In this document: positions 51,450-62,780 of the stretch, one piece after another
Numbering within the stretch: position 1 is the first letter of the stretch
Layout of the letters: the number at the start of each line of letters is the position of its first letter
Source of the DNA: Nematopogon swammerdamellus
Lineage: Eukaryota > Arthropoda > Insecta > Lepidoptera > Adelidae
DNA length: 64,000 bases
NCBI GenBank assembly: GCA_946902875.1
Contig: OX336343.1
Coordinates: 10,219,754-10,283,753 of the forward strand
Reading direction: 5' to 3'
The notes under the pieces: model-generated
What the model saw: the letters and a program-made list of their open reading frames with translations, nothing else
The model's database searches: none
Told to the model about the DNA's origin: nothing
Program-made: the position numbers and the translations under genes

Positions 51450-52832
51450 AAAAACAGATGAGCGAGTCTAAAATATAAGACTTATCACAGGTGCGATGAA
51501 AACTACCCCAATTAATTCCTTGCAAGCGGAATCTGGCATATCTCCTTTGAGTTTGCGCTTCCGATACCTTAAAAATAGATTCATAATCCATTTACTGTCT
51601 TCACCAGACAATATATTATTGAAGAAGATTGCAAGTGTTCCTTTGCATAATAATGTTCCTTTTGTCTGTCAAGATGTTCAAATTTTTATTAATTCTATAA
51701 AGACAGATATATTATTTTGCGAGAAAAAATTACCTTGTTATGATGGTTCATTCGCAAGTAAATTTCTTGAGATTCCGGTAGACATTGTTGGTAGTCTGTC
51801 GACAAAAGAGGAGGTATATTTTAATTTGGCAAAATACGACAATTATAAAAAGATATTTACTGACGGTTCCAAAAATGATCAAAACGTTTCATTGGCAATC
51901 TATGACCAATCTACGAGGACAGGATTTGGATACAAAATAAACAGCGAAGCGACCATTTATACTGCTGAAGGCCTCGCCGTACTGGAAGCCTTAAAATACA
52001 TCGAGAATTATCAAGAACCAATTCAGAATGAGAACTCCCGTAAATGGCTAATAGTCAGTGATTGTCAGAGCGTTCTTCGAGCCATCGAAAACACGAAACT
52101 TGATGCGAGAACGGCATATTTTATTTATAAGATACGAGAGAAGATACTTGATTTGAGTGTGAAAGGATTTACCGTGGGATTATTTTGGACGCCGAGCCAC
52201 ATTGATGTTTTAAAACAATTTTGACGTCTCAAAGCCCGATCAAAAATGTTGCCATACCACATTCTGACTTTCACGCAATTCTAACGAACATCTATGATGA
52301 TTGATGATGAATGGGCAACAGTCTGGTCTGAATCTCTCCAACAGAAAGGAAGGTGGTATCATAAAATTCAAAATAATATTACGAAGACATCCTGGTTTGA
52401 CAAAGGAATGCTATTGAAGGAACTGCAATTCTACACTACTTTTTGCTGACTTCGTATGGGTCACTGTCAATTCAATGCGCACCTTCATCGAATGAATTTA
52501 GTGAATTCCTCCCTATGTCAACACTGCAATATAGATGAAGAGCAAACTCTTGACCACATATTTTTGAACTGTCCCGCTTTCACAATCCAAAGATTACTCA
52601 TGACTCATGATAGACCAACTTATGGAAAATTATAAATATCCCGAAACGATCCCTACATCTTTGGAAAGAATTCTTTCAAATACACACAACTACCCAGCCA
52701 TTTATACATATATAAGAAAAACCATTGGTAAAATATAATTACGAAAATACATTTAAAAGAAGAAAATTGAGAATTGGCTGTATGGTCAAATGATCTTTGC
52801 CTGCCTATTTATGGCGAAAACAACAACAACAA
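51450..52832 (+). mobile_element. I-like LINE 3' half (RNase H) with CAA tail
   Basis: Frame 51496-52224 encodes the post-RT region and RNase H (IFTDGSKND, YTAEGLAVLEAL, LIVSDCQSVLRAI, FWTPSHID). Further broken frames give a CQHCNIDEEQTLDHIFLNCP knuckle near 52530-52580. The end at about 52812-52832 is a CAACAACAA repeat. The reverse transcriptase is missing. It resembles the LINE at 34.4 kb but is not identical. Confidence 0.85.
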
Positions 52833-52921
52833 CTAAAATATAATCGGTGGAACGGCGCTGCATTCGCGCCATTTTCCCCAACAATTCTCCCGCTCTTGAG
52901 TTGAAAAAGTAAGATATACTA

Positions 52922-53470
52922 ATGGATTTGGATACTCACAACTCCTCCATTCAGATGATCGCAAGGCAGAAAGAGTTCAAAGATGAAAAGATAAAGAAGA
53001 AAAATTGTAAGTTGGGTTTAATTTCGTGTCATTGTTATTACTTTCTGCATCTTACTAATATATTTTACGACAAGCACAAATACCACGATCAACTTACCAA
53101 ATTCAAAACATTACAGCCGAGACCACGTTGACGACGGCAGAACGTAGTTTACGTGATGAATTAATAGCATTGGCTCGTGTGACGAAGAATATGGAAGAGA
53201 GTATTCGCGCGAATGCTCGTACTAGAGCTCAGTTGGAGATCGCTCGAATTCGTACGCAAGCGCGCGCCCAACAACTCGACGTAATTTTTCGAAATATTGA
53301 AGAATTTCAAACAAACGTGGTAAATTACTTGAGACTACCTAATTGTAATAGGTGCGTAGACATGAAATCACAAGTCAGCACTAATGCTTACTCAGCAGGT
53401 TGTTGACTGCTTAGATTTGACGCGCTACGAATCTCGTACTGCGAGGTTGAGGGAGCGTAGGGCAACGCGA
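52922..53470 (+). CDS. Unrecognised coiled-coil protein gene, partial model
   Basis: Exon 1 (52922-53006) encodes MDLDTHNSSIQMIARQKEFK and a Lys-rich end, with a GTAAGT donor. Exon 2 starts at 53117 after CATTACAG, in matching phase. It encodes ERSLRDELIALARVTKNMEE and an Arg/Gln-rich helix ending in VIFRNIEEFQTNV. Two donors are possible (GTAAAT at 53320, GTGCGT at 53352). The first leads in phase to a third segment (from about 53395, VVDCLDLTRYESRTARLRER). That segment then stops, while an adjacent frame stays open (RHDERQRDEREYRVYILALH), suggesting a one-base indel. Heptad-like charge patterns indicate a coiled coil. I do not recognise the family. Confidence 0.55.
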
Positions 53471-53804
53471 GCGACGGCATGATGAGCGGCAGCGCGATGA
53501 GCGCGAGTATCGTGTTTACATTCTCGCGCTGCATACTGCCCTGCTCACTTCCCTGCCCTGTAGGGCTGAGTGTACGATATGAATGTACCTACCTACCCCA
53601 GAATTCCCAAGTATGTGGAATGTACCTACTAACCTACACAACGAATGTCGGTCGAAGCGAAGCTCATATTTGTGATCTCAAGGTTGAGCGCTCAATCAAT
53701 GTCATCCCCAGCCCCCAGGGAATGACGCGGCAGTCTTTGTAAACGGAGAAGCATATCTGGGAAAGGCATTATTCAGTCAGGAAGGATTGCAGATGTTTTG
53801 GTTG

Positions 53805-54185
53805 TGACAGGAAAAAGAGGTAAGCGGAGTGTGGGCGCAACGTGAGGAGTTCTGCTCTGCTGCTATAGCGCTATCGGAGCAGTGTGGCGTGTCGGCACTA
53901 CTGGCGACGCGCGCACGCGCAGAACTCCCTCCACCTCCCGCTTTGCCTGCGTCCAGACCTCTGCTGTCTGTCCCGCTCGAGAACGCCACTGAGGGCCTGC
54001 GTAAAGCAGAGCGACGCAGAGAGCGTCTTCTCGGCGAACGAAACCAGCTACAACTTGAACCGGAGCAGGGCGAAGAGTTCACACGGCTAGTTCAATTATT
54101 TTTGTACAACTTCTTTGACACGTACCTACGTCTTAGATTACGGAGTGTGTGGATTGGTGTGGATATAGGGTGGCACAATGGGTAA
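53805..54185 (+). CDS. Exon-like ORF, possibly 3' exon of the coiled-coil gene
   Basis: After GTTGTGACAG the frame runs EKEVSGVWAQREEFCSAAIA, a Pro-rich stretch, then ATEGLRKAERRRERLLGERN, an amphipathic charged helix like that of the upstream exons. GC content is higher than the surroundings. It follows 52922-53470 on the same strand and may be the same gene, but no upstream donor found here gives a clean phase match. Confidence 0.4.
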
Positions 54186-54315
54186 TTCAAAGTCAGCTTA
54201 GAAAAAAAGGACACTTTCGCCGCTTACATTGGCGGGCAGGGCTATTCGTAGTCGTAGGTACGCCAAACAGAGATTATTAACTAAGAACTCGTAGTATGCC
54301 AAACAGAGATTACTA

Positions 54316-55007
54316 GTATTATCAAAACCTCGTGTCCGGTTGAGCAATAAAGTTATATGGCTTAGGGAAGCGAATCTGCGCACGGTGCTTTGTCGATAAA
54401 AAGTCACCTGGGTCGATAGAAGTTATTCACGGTTTTTTAATTATCTCAAATCATGAATTATGTGTTTGTGTTGTTTTTTTAATGAATGACATAATACCAT
54501 TTGAAGGGTCGCCCGCTAATGCACGTTATGGTATGCATCAATGATGTAACGCGATCTCATTGGCCGACCGAGAACGCACTCTGTGGAATGCATCAATGAC
54601 GTACGATCATCATCAACGACGACGAATACGAATTTGAATCTAATGTAAAGTATCATAAATAAATATCTTATGAATCTATTCAGATAAAAAAAAAAAACAT
54701 ATAAAAATAAAACAATAAAATGTGTTTATTTATTTATGTATTTATTTATTATTGTTGTTGTCGAATTTTTAGTATGATTGAGTATGTGAAATAGGTATCT
54801 ATTATATATAAATAGATATATAAGTACCTTAAGCATTTATAACCTGTAGTGTAGTACCTTTAGATATTATTAATTCATCTAAATAAAAAGCCGTGAATAA
54901 CTTCTATCGACCCAGGTAACTTTTTATCGACAAAGCGCCGTGCGCAGATTCGCTTCCATAAGCCATATAACTTTATTGCCCAACCGGACACGAGGTTTTG
55001 ATAATAC
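54316..55007. mobile_element. Foldback element with 124-bp arms
   Basis: Arms 54316-54439 and 54884-55007 are reverse complements with about 5 mismatches in 124. ACTA lies directly outside both ends (54312-54315, 55008-55011). The 440-bp middle is AT-rich and non-coding. Confidence 0.9.
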
Positions 55008-55129
55008 ACTACTACTAAGAACTGGGAGTGTCCTATTTGATTTCCTACGAATAGACCTACCAGGCGGGACAGTGCTATTCGCAGCTGTATGAGGTATTCG
55101 TAGGTACGAACTGCACTATGCGAGTTGGT

Positions 55130-55240
55130 TTAAAAAAAATAACCAGGGTTAAATTACAGAAGATGCGTCGCTACACGACGCATCTTCTATAATTTAACCC
55201 TAACCTAATGTTGAGGCGGCGCATGTCGTTTTTGTTACGT
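55130..55240. mobile_element. Palindromic-core MITE copy
   Basis: It has a core AGAAGATGCGTCG-CTACA-CGACGCATCTTCT (55158-55188) followed by TAACCCTAACCTAATGTTGA and CGGCGCATGTCG. The outer inverted repeats are not complete here. Confidence 0.75.
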
Positions 55241-55284
55241 TTCGTTGAAAACTCCAATAGTGCAGTTTGCATTCCTGCATGCAG

Positions 55285-55460
55285 GTTTACCACAGAGCAT
55301 GGAATATCGTTCCATGCTCTGTGAGGTTTACCTACGAATAGACATGCCCGATCGGACAGGGCTATTCGTAGGTATACCTACGAATAGACATTCCCGATCG
55401 GACAGGGCTATTCGTAGGTATACCTGCATGCAGGTATACCTACGAATAGACACTTCCTAC
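55285..55460. repeat. Cluster of consecutive hairpins (CTATTCGTAGG repeats)
   Basis: Consecutive hairpins: CACAGAGCATGGAA/TTCCATGCTCTGTG (55291-55323), ACCTACGAATAG/CTATTCGTAGGT (55330-55373), TACCTACGAATAG/CTATTCGTAGGTA (55375-55420) and the palindrome TACCTGCATGCAGGTA (55421-55436). A further half-copy follows. The CTATTCGTAGG motif also occurs at 54238-54260 and 55034-55110, on both sides of the foldback element. Confidence 0.9.
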
Positions 55461-56539
55461 ATTGTGACACGGACGGCCCGGGTCAGCTGCCATCCGGCCA
55501 ATAAAAGTTTGAGAATCGGTGGTAGCTTGAGTGACAAAAAAATAAAACCGGGAAGGATGGTCAAATAAAAAAAAAACTAGATTAAATTGTTAATAGAATT
55601 TAATTAATACCTTCGTGGCCTCAGTCGTGATGGAAAATTGGCGCTAATTCAGCTTAAATTAATTCAACTGCTACCACAATAATCTTAGTAAGCTAAGGTA
55701 AAACAACAAATATTAATGCATGAACATGCGCGGTAAGCAAGCTAAGCGCGACGTTGCTTGCTTGCTGCCACGATCGCCACATCAACTTATCAACACAAAT
55801 AAAGTTTACACACAAACATCTCCACGCACGTGTTACAGTATGATTAGTCTTAATTTAACTTAGCTAAATTCATAATAACGAATCCGGCCGGTGTTGTGGA
55901 CGATGAAGGAACTGCTATCGGAGTGCATGCGCTGTTTCCCCGCAACTGACATAAAGGCTGGGTCTATTCGAGCGAGGTGGAGAAGACGTAAGGGACTAGT
56001 ATATTGTGGCTACTGATGGGCAAGGATTCAATCCCATTTGGGACCGAATCCTTATTCGAGACTTTATAGGGATTTTATTGGGAAAGTTGGGGAAGGTTCC
56101 TCATTCGATCCTACGAAACAGGATTTTATTTTAATATTAGATTTCAACATCGTGAATGAGTTGTTTTCATTAGTACTAGGCATAATATGGTAGTAGGTAT
56201 GTAGATCATTGTTTTACTGGATGAATTCCTATTTCTAAATAAATAATGTCTCGACAGGTTTTAATATGAATGCATGATTCCCTAGTTATGTTCACAAAAT
56301 AATTGATATGTGTTGTCGTTTGAGCGCGCGTACATTTCGCCGTGATGTGAGAGAGGAAAAAGGTCGGTAATAGAGTCTGTTCAGTGACCGTGACAGTGTG
56401 AAAAGTTAGGTACCGATTTTTTGGTAGATCTAACAATTTCGGTCATGTTTGACCAAAAAACATACAGTCGAATTGAGAACCTCCTCCTTTTTTTGAAGTC
56501 GGTTAAAAAATAACGATTTGAGGTCATACATAATCTACC
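55461..56539. other. Intergenic DNA, no gene seen
   Basis: AT-rich sequence with stop codons in all frames. GACTTCAAAAAAAGGAGGAGG on the minus strand at about 56475-56500 is a common lepidopteran repeat motif. Nothing else was recognised. Confidence 0.5.
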
Positions 56540-56960
56540 GATATTTGTTAAATCAATACTAATTATAAATCTGTAAGGGATGGTCATAGAGTAAGTTACT
56601 TTGTTTTATGAGATACTGAGGTATAAGACTCTATGTATGATACTAAAGCTAAATTGACGATTTTTAGAAATATTTTCTGTGTATGTATGTTCCACCATAA
56701 CTCTTAAAGCGATCATCTGAATTCGATGAAACATCGTACAAGGATGTTATATCCCATACTATACGACACAGAGGATAAGCTAAATAAAATTCAGTTCCGG
56801 TTACGCTCGGATGTGGTTCCCAAACTGAAATGTTTCGCGAGCCATTTAGCGCGAGTAGGTATGAGATATGAGCGAGCCGGCGGCGTGGCGGAGCGGGCGG
56901 CGCGGCGGAGCGGGCGGTGCGGCGCGCGGGCGGGTGCCTATAAAAGCGCACTGCCCATAC
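56540..56960 (+). repeat. Dispersed repeat with GC-rich end, copy 2
   Basis: It is the reverse complement of 1270-1700: the AATCTGTAAGGG and ATTTTTAGAAATATTTTC landmarks and the terminal GGCGGAGCGGGCGG block are shared. It is non-coding. Confidence 0.65.
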
Positions 56961-56980
56961 TATAGAAAGCCAAAATTGTT

Positions 56981-57252
56981 TTTTTTTTTTTTTTTTTTTT
57001 TATTGAAACTGACACGGTTGGCTACATCACCTACAACATCCGTGATGTCAGCCCATAACACCGGGTGAACTTGGTGCCACGTCAGTACTTCCCTTCGGTC
57101 GTGCCGGCTACACTGAACTGGACGGAAAACACAAACTATTTGCATAGCCGTTTCGACCGACCTTTCATTCAGTGCGGTGGTACCAACCCGGGTGGGTTAA
57201 ACCCTACCACCTTGTGATATAAGAAGGGAGTCACATCCCTTAGTCGCCTTAA
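56981..57252 (-). mobile_element. Family B SINE, head truncated
   Basis: The minus-strand body ends in an A-run (T-run 56981-57001). The other end carries the first part of head B (AAGAAGGGAGTCACATCCCT, then TAGTCGCCTT). The rest of the head is missing. Confidence 0.8.
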
Positions 57253-57349
57253 TTGTAATTTGATTCGATCCTAATTTTTTTATCCTATTATGTATGGTAC
57301 AAGTTAGGATACATGTAAACTAAATATGACGTCACCGATACGAAACATG

Positions 57350-57790
57350 TACCTTTTCAAAGTAAGTAACTAAGGGAGAGGCCGAAAGCGGAGCTTCGTT
57401 CAAGTTAACGATATATTTCTCGATGAAAGTAAGTAAATAAGGGCGAGAATATCGTTTACGCGAACGCAACTCGGCGTTCGGCAGGGCATTAACTTAGTTT
57501 CTTTGAGAAGGATTATCATTTACTTGAACGCAGCTCGGCCTTCGGCCTCGTCGGCCTCTTTGAAAAAGTATATGGTTTACCTATAGGGAGCTCCGCCTTC
57601 GGCGTCGCCATAGGTAACTTAGTTTCTTCGAGAAAAATAACGTTTACCTGAAAGGAGCTCGACCTTCGGCCTAATCAGTAGTTACATATTTTGTTCGAGA
57701 AGGTTTGTCATTACCCTGAATGCAGCTCAGCTTTCGACCTTCTCGCTTTATAACTTACTTTCTTCTTTTGAAATACGAATTTCACGAGAG
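57350..57790. repeat. Degenerate relatives of the left-edge tandem array
   Basis: Irregular repeats of CTCGGCCTTCGGCCTCG-like and TTCTTCGAGAA-like blocks match the unit of the array at 1-740. Spacing varies. They end in a TTTGAAATACGAATTTCACG segment and the GGGCAAAAGCTAGT end motif. Confidence 0.75.
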
Positions 57791-57836
57791 CGGGCAAAAG
57801 CTAGTAAACTATAATAGTTACTAAAAATAATACTGT

Positions 57837-58236
57837 TTTATGTAATCCGGTCGCCTGAGTCGAATGGGTCTAAGCACATTCTCCGACCAGCCAATATCAC
57901 CTCCGAGAAGGTAGGTGCCCGTGCATACCGGAGACTTCCCTGGATTGCTGGATATACTGAACTAGAAGAGAACACAGCCGAGCCTGCTATGCGGCCATCT
58001 TACATCCAGTACGGTGGTACTAACCCAGTCGGCTACAATTTGAGCCTACAACCTCGTAAGGGGCAAGGGAAGGTACCTAGTTTTACACCAGTTCTAAACG
58101 GTGAAGTAGCAGGTGTAAGTATGCACGTAAATTTTTTCATCAGAAAAAACTCATTGGTGCACACCGACCGGATTCGAACCTCGGACCTCTTGCATGAGAA
58201 CCCGATGCCCAAAAACTCGGCCACTCGCCGCTTAAC
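57837..58236 (-). mobile_element. tRNA-derived SINE, family T, minus copy
   Basis: Read from 58236, the tRNA-like head (GCGGCGAGTGGCCGAG, GGTTCGAATCCGG) precedes the body. The body ends at the GCGACCGGATTACATAAAAC tail. It is nearly collinear with 2533-2906. Confidence 0.8.
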
Positions 58237-58377
58237 TTGTGTAATGTAATCAGAGATGTAATGTCATCAGATCAGAGCGGATAGTCCAAGCGATCCCTTG
58301 CAATGACCACTCACAAATACGACTCGTGAAAACTCGTTACAAGCTTGCGTGGCTCATAACGAGATCCTCGCCCTTAA

Positions 58378-58850
58378 TGATTTAGTTTCTTCTTTTGAAA
58401 TACGAATTTCACGCGAGCGAAGCCGCAGGCAAAAGCTAGTTAAAAACATACTTTATTCGAGAAGGTTTATCATTAACCTGAACGCAGCTCAGCCTTCGGC
58501 CTCGCCCTTAATGATTTAGTTTCTTCTTTTGAAATACGAATTTCACGCGAGCGAAGCCGCGGGCAAAAGCTAGTTGAAAACATACTTTATTCGAGAAGGT
58601 TTATCATTAACCTGAACGCAGCTCAGCCTTCGGCCTCGCCCTTAATGATTTAGTTTCTTCTTTTGAAATACGAATTTCACGCGAGCGAAGCCGCGGGCAA
58701 AAGCTAGTTGAAAACATACTTTATTCGAGAAGGTTTATCATTAACCTGAACGCAGCTCAGCCTTCGGCCTCGCCCTTAATGATTTAGTTTCTTCTTTTGA
58801 AATACGAATTTCACGAGAGCGAAGCCGCGGGCAAAGGCTAGTTAAAAACA
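58378..58850 (+). repeat. Tandem array, 134-bp unit
   Basis: Units start at 58451, 58585 and 58719 with CTTTATTCGAGAAGG. A partial unit lies before them. Each unit joins the CTCAGCCTTCGGCCTCGCCC block to TTTGAAATACGAATTTCACG and ends GGGCAAAAGCTAGTT. Units are over 95 percent alike by eye, so the expansion is recent. Confidence 0.92.
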
Positions 58851-59513
58851 TAAAATCGTTTCGATCTTAAAATAGGATTAAATCCGGGACTTTATGATAA
58901 AATTTCGCTCATATTACAGAAAAACTTCACATACTTAACCTTAAAACATAAAATCCTCATTCGGTCCTAGAATAGGATTAAATCCGGGCTTTTATGATAA
59001 AATCCCGCCCATAAAGATTCAATCCCGGGATCGACCCATCAGTAATTGTGGCGGTCCTGTTGCAAAATCTGGTGCGCAGCTGATACTCGTGGTTGCTGCG
59101 GCAAACGCTCACCAAATCGTCGGCTGACTGGCTCAACCACACAATGTTTTCGGTCCAGCAGTGGATACCGACGTCGGGGCACCCAACTAGCATAAACGTC
59201 TAGCCTGCCTGCAGCGAGCGGAGCTGCTCTAATAGATTGCAGTATACTCTACATATAGAGCAAATTATTCAAATCCTTTTCTTCACCACCACTCCTTTTT
59301 CTTTTTAACCAAAAATTCCTGTCCTGTCAAAAATTTTTGACAACCTAACTTTTTCATTTTCTAACATTTAAACTAATATGGCCTGAAGCAATAATCTGCT
59401 TCGTCACAGTTGGCACACAATCATCTGCCTCTACCCAGAATTTGTGTACTTTACAATAAAATCCGGCTAGATCCGGCCGGCTTAGGGGGCAGATAGTCGT
59501 TCGTTCTATCTAA

Positions 59514-59988
59514 CCTGAGGCGTACAAATACATTCACGCATGACGGTGAGCATAAAATTCTGCGAGTGTAGTGCTCGCTCAGGCCATGTATAGATATGCA
59601 TGCTAGAACGATAAAAAAGGTATGGACTCCGAACCCTATCCTCGCCAGCGTAACACGATATAAGCAAAAGCATGCTTGTTTTGTATGGACGGTCGCGCGC
59701 TGGCCCGTCAGTCTGTCATCGGCCGCGTTCGCAAAAAACCTGTTTAAAGTGCCCGCATGCAGTGTGTTTACGTGTAAAAACACTACAGCCAAGTTTAGTG
59801 TGCACAATAGTGGAATATCTTATCATCGGTAAGTACACTCCGCTCCCCGCAACTCGGCGACGCTAGTTCTCATACAAGCATTTGACAGTCCGGCGTCCAT
59901 ACCTTTTTTATCGTTCTAGGGTGCATGCAAGTCAAGCATTTTTATTTGAGAATTATGAATTTGTTTGCGTATGTGTGTTCGCCTCAGG
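59514..59988 (+). mobile_element. TTAA-type element carrying a THAP zinc-finger start
   Basis: CCTGAGGCG at 59514 is inverted at 59980-59988. CTAA precedes and TTAA follows, consistent with a TTAA target with one change. A second pair of 24-bp perfect arms lies inside (59603-59626 and 59896-59919). Frame 59597-59832 ends VPACSVFTCKNTTAKFSV and HNSGISYHR, the first half of a THAP domain (Cys-x4-Cys start), directly before a GTAAGT donor at 59830. THAP domains plus TTAA targets suggest the Kolobok class; the rest of the transposase is absent. Which arm pair marks the true ends is unclear. Confidence 0.6.
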
Positions 59989-60106
59989 TTAAGCCGTCCA
60001 TGCATCCTACCGTTTAGAAGTTTGCACGCTGAAATGTGGGTGAACAGGAATAGTATTCATTTTTTTTCATTTAGTAAGAATATTAACTGCTGTTTTGTGT
60101 TTGTAG

Positions 60107-60164
60107 GCTGAGGAATGCTTTACGCTACTCTCGCGAGAGAACTGCTGCACTTCTGAGCGATGCA
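60107..60164 (+). CDS. UQCC4: UQCC4 candidate first coding exon (ATGCA only)
   Basis: ATGCA at 60160-60164 is followed by a perfect GTAAGTAAG donor. Spliced to 62781 it yields MQKFLQGNKINYRNFSSS, a basic, Ser-rich start fitting a mitochondrial presequence. Bases 60107-60159 would be 5' UTR, preceded by a TTTGTAG acceptor-like site. An alternative is ATGGACTG at 61205-61212 before GTATGT (giving MDWKFLQ). The first option is preferred for its stronger donor. Confidence 0.45.
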
Positions 60165-60350
60165 GTAAGTAAGATACTACTTTATAAATTTAAAATTTTG
60201 AGGTAATTTTTTTATTATTTTATATAGTAGTAAGTATTACTACTACTACGCGCTTGCCTTGCCACGCAAACACACAACGCTTAATATAACGAAAGTCAAG
60301 AAACGAAGCAAGTTCGTCGTTCGTCGTACAAAATGGTGTATAGATAAGGT

Positions 60351-60439
60351 GTGGGCTGCCATATAGACAACATTAAATGTTGTCTATATGGCAGCCCACC
60401 CCCCATTGTCCTTTCAAATTTTGAAAGGACAATGGGGGG
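60351..60439. repeat. Two adjacent perfect hairpins
   Basis: Hairpin 1: arms 60351-60373 and 60377-60399, 23 bp exact with a TAA loop (GTGGGCTGCCATATAGACAA begins the arm). Hairpin 2: arms 60399-60417 and 60421-60439, 19 bp exact (CCCCCCATTGTCCTTTCAA). They share base 60399. They lie in the predicted first intron of UQCC4. Confidence 0.95.
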
Positions 60440-60999
60440 TAATTAACATGCTTTGCGGAAAAACTAAATCCACCGCCCCAACATAACATAACCTGTTAGT
60501 GTGGCTATTCCCTAGAGTGTTTTTATAAGCCGGAGGCGCGGAGGGAGTGCAGCCCCCGTAAGTCCGCCGTAAGTCGCAACAAAGCGCAGGCAACCGTGTG
60601 AGCCGGAGCGGCTGAGGCTGGTCGCCGAAGACCAAAAAGCCAAAGCTGCGGAGGCGAGCATGGGTGCCTGCACTGTGTTACGCAAGGATGGCGGGGTTGC
60701 ACTTCCCGCAGCGCCGGAGAAGAGGCAATCCTAAGTCGCTATTGAAAATAAATTCGCGGAAGTCGCCATTTTTATTAAGCTTTTTCGTGAAATTTTATTT
60801 TTTATTTTTGGCCCCAGTTTTGATTTCCGCAGGATAAGTATTTTCTAATAGCATTGTTTTGTAGTACCCGCTCAAGTGCCACCCGCCTAATATAGGCGGC
60901 GCCATTTTCACCCTCGCATGTGCCAGGCGCCTTTATTAGGCGTCGTGGATGAGATCATAGTAAATTATTTCTTAAAATTCGAATATCATGCCAATCTCT

Positions 61000-62780
61000 T
61001 CTAACTTATGTGTCATTATTCATAAAAGAACAGGCTAGCTCTACAAATCCACACTTCTATGACGTCTCTATGCCTGTCCTTGGAAATAATTCTCGAAAAC
61101 AAACTCCGTCAGTCAGGCCACTTGAGTCGGCGGAGTCGGTCGCTTGTTTTCGATTAAAATTGATTAATGTGACGTTTATTGTGGTGTTTCTGTGTCACGA
61201 ACAATGGACTGGTATGTAATCTTCACTTTACAATAGTTCTAACAGTTGAGGAACGATTTATTTGCGAAGAACCATGTTTTCGAAGCGAGTCGAAAAAAAA
61301 TTCGACTTCTCTCGATTTTTTTTTTCTTTTGATGTTTTGATTGAAACCGGTAGAATTCCTAGACGTGTTACTAATGCAATGACTAGTAAATTTAACGTAC
61401 ATTTCGAAAATATAGGCTTTTCACGTAGGTTTCCTAGAAAAAAGTCTAGAAATATGGTTTCGAACGCGCGGCGGCGGAGCGTGCGCGGGCGCACGCCCTC
61501 TGACGAAAAGTGCCTGGCACTTGCGGGGTCCCGTCCCCACGCGCCAACCAAGAACCTATCAACACATCAAATGAGTTACATCAGTCGCTGATTGCCTTTC
61601 TTAATTCGGAATAAAGAAAAGAAGAAAACAATGCAAATGAGAAGAATGAAAAAAACAAGAAATGGCTATACGGTCACATTATCCTTGCCTTTCCGTAAGA
61701 AAAATAAAAATTTACTGTCAGGTGCTTACTACAAAGAGACGCTCGTCTGCTCAGTGCTCAGGCTCAGACCAAAGAAAAAGAATATAATATAATACTACTA
61801 GGGCGTAGACAGAACAGCAGAATGTCAACTTTGCAAGGAAAAGGAAAAATCGAAGAAGGGAATTAAAAAAGGTGTTTTGATCGTGCAAAACTCCAATCGG
61901 TCTACCAATCCACGTTGAAACAATGTCCCGATCGGCCTTAGGTCTGCTAAGGTACATAGTGGGTTTATATATAGACGAACATCCTATCAACATATTTTAG
62001 GTTAATTATTTACACTTTTCGTCAAGTCAATGTTTTCGTCCGATTTTGTGGGATAGTTTCTGCTCATGCAAACATATATTATGCCTTTCGTGGGGCTTAA
62101 TCCCCAGTGAGGATTCGACGCGAATTCAATAGCAGGACAATTTATATTGAGTAGGTATCATATTTTCTAGTACAGTAGTACAAACGAAAGCTAGGCAGTG
62201 CCTCAATAGTCCGCAAATGGATTTTGCTGTCACCTTCGATCATACATAAAACTTAGCTAGTCACCTTTGGTTTGGTTACATAAAATAAAATAAACATTGA
62301 CATTGCCATAGCGACATTTACAGAAAATCCCAAATTTCTAGATTGAGCTAGTCATTGGATTCCTTCCAGAAATAATGTTTTTTCTATGTAAATGTCGATA
62401 ATCGCAATGTAATAAGTAATTTTACGTGAAATTACCTATAGATAGCGTATGCTGGTGGTGAATAAATTGACCGCCTGCTGTAAGTGTGAACCCCCCGCCG
62501 CCCGTGGTGGAAACTCAATTTTTATCTTAAATTTGTATGTTTTTTATATTTATATTCAGATGTATGCAAAATAAATCTGTAAATAAATGAATAAAATAAA
62601 TTATAATACACTTTATGCCACTTAATGTGTGGCATAAAACCTGTTCTTGTTTTGATAACAATAGGTGGCGTAACAATGTCTGAGTAACTAGGTACATACA
62701 TATTTCAAAATGTTGCCATATACAAAGGAAGCTAATATATGAATATTCAGTCCTAATTAATTTATTTTGTATTTTGACAG
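61000..62780. other. UQCC4 intron, no other gene seen
   Basis: AT-rich DNA. Open frames at 61262-61591 (both strands) have no recognised domains and lie in a GC-rich patch near 61460-61550. No SINE or MITE copy of the named families was found. Confidence 0.5.

Noticed and set aside
61262..61591. 109-codon ORF as a gene
   Set aside because: Both strands are open over the same GC-rich patch, no domain is recognised, and it lies inside the UQCC4 intron.
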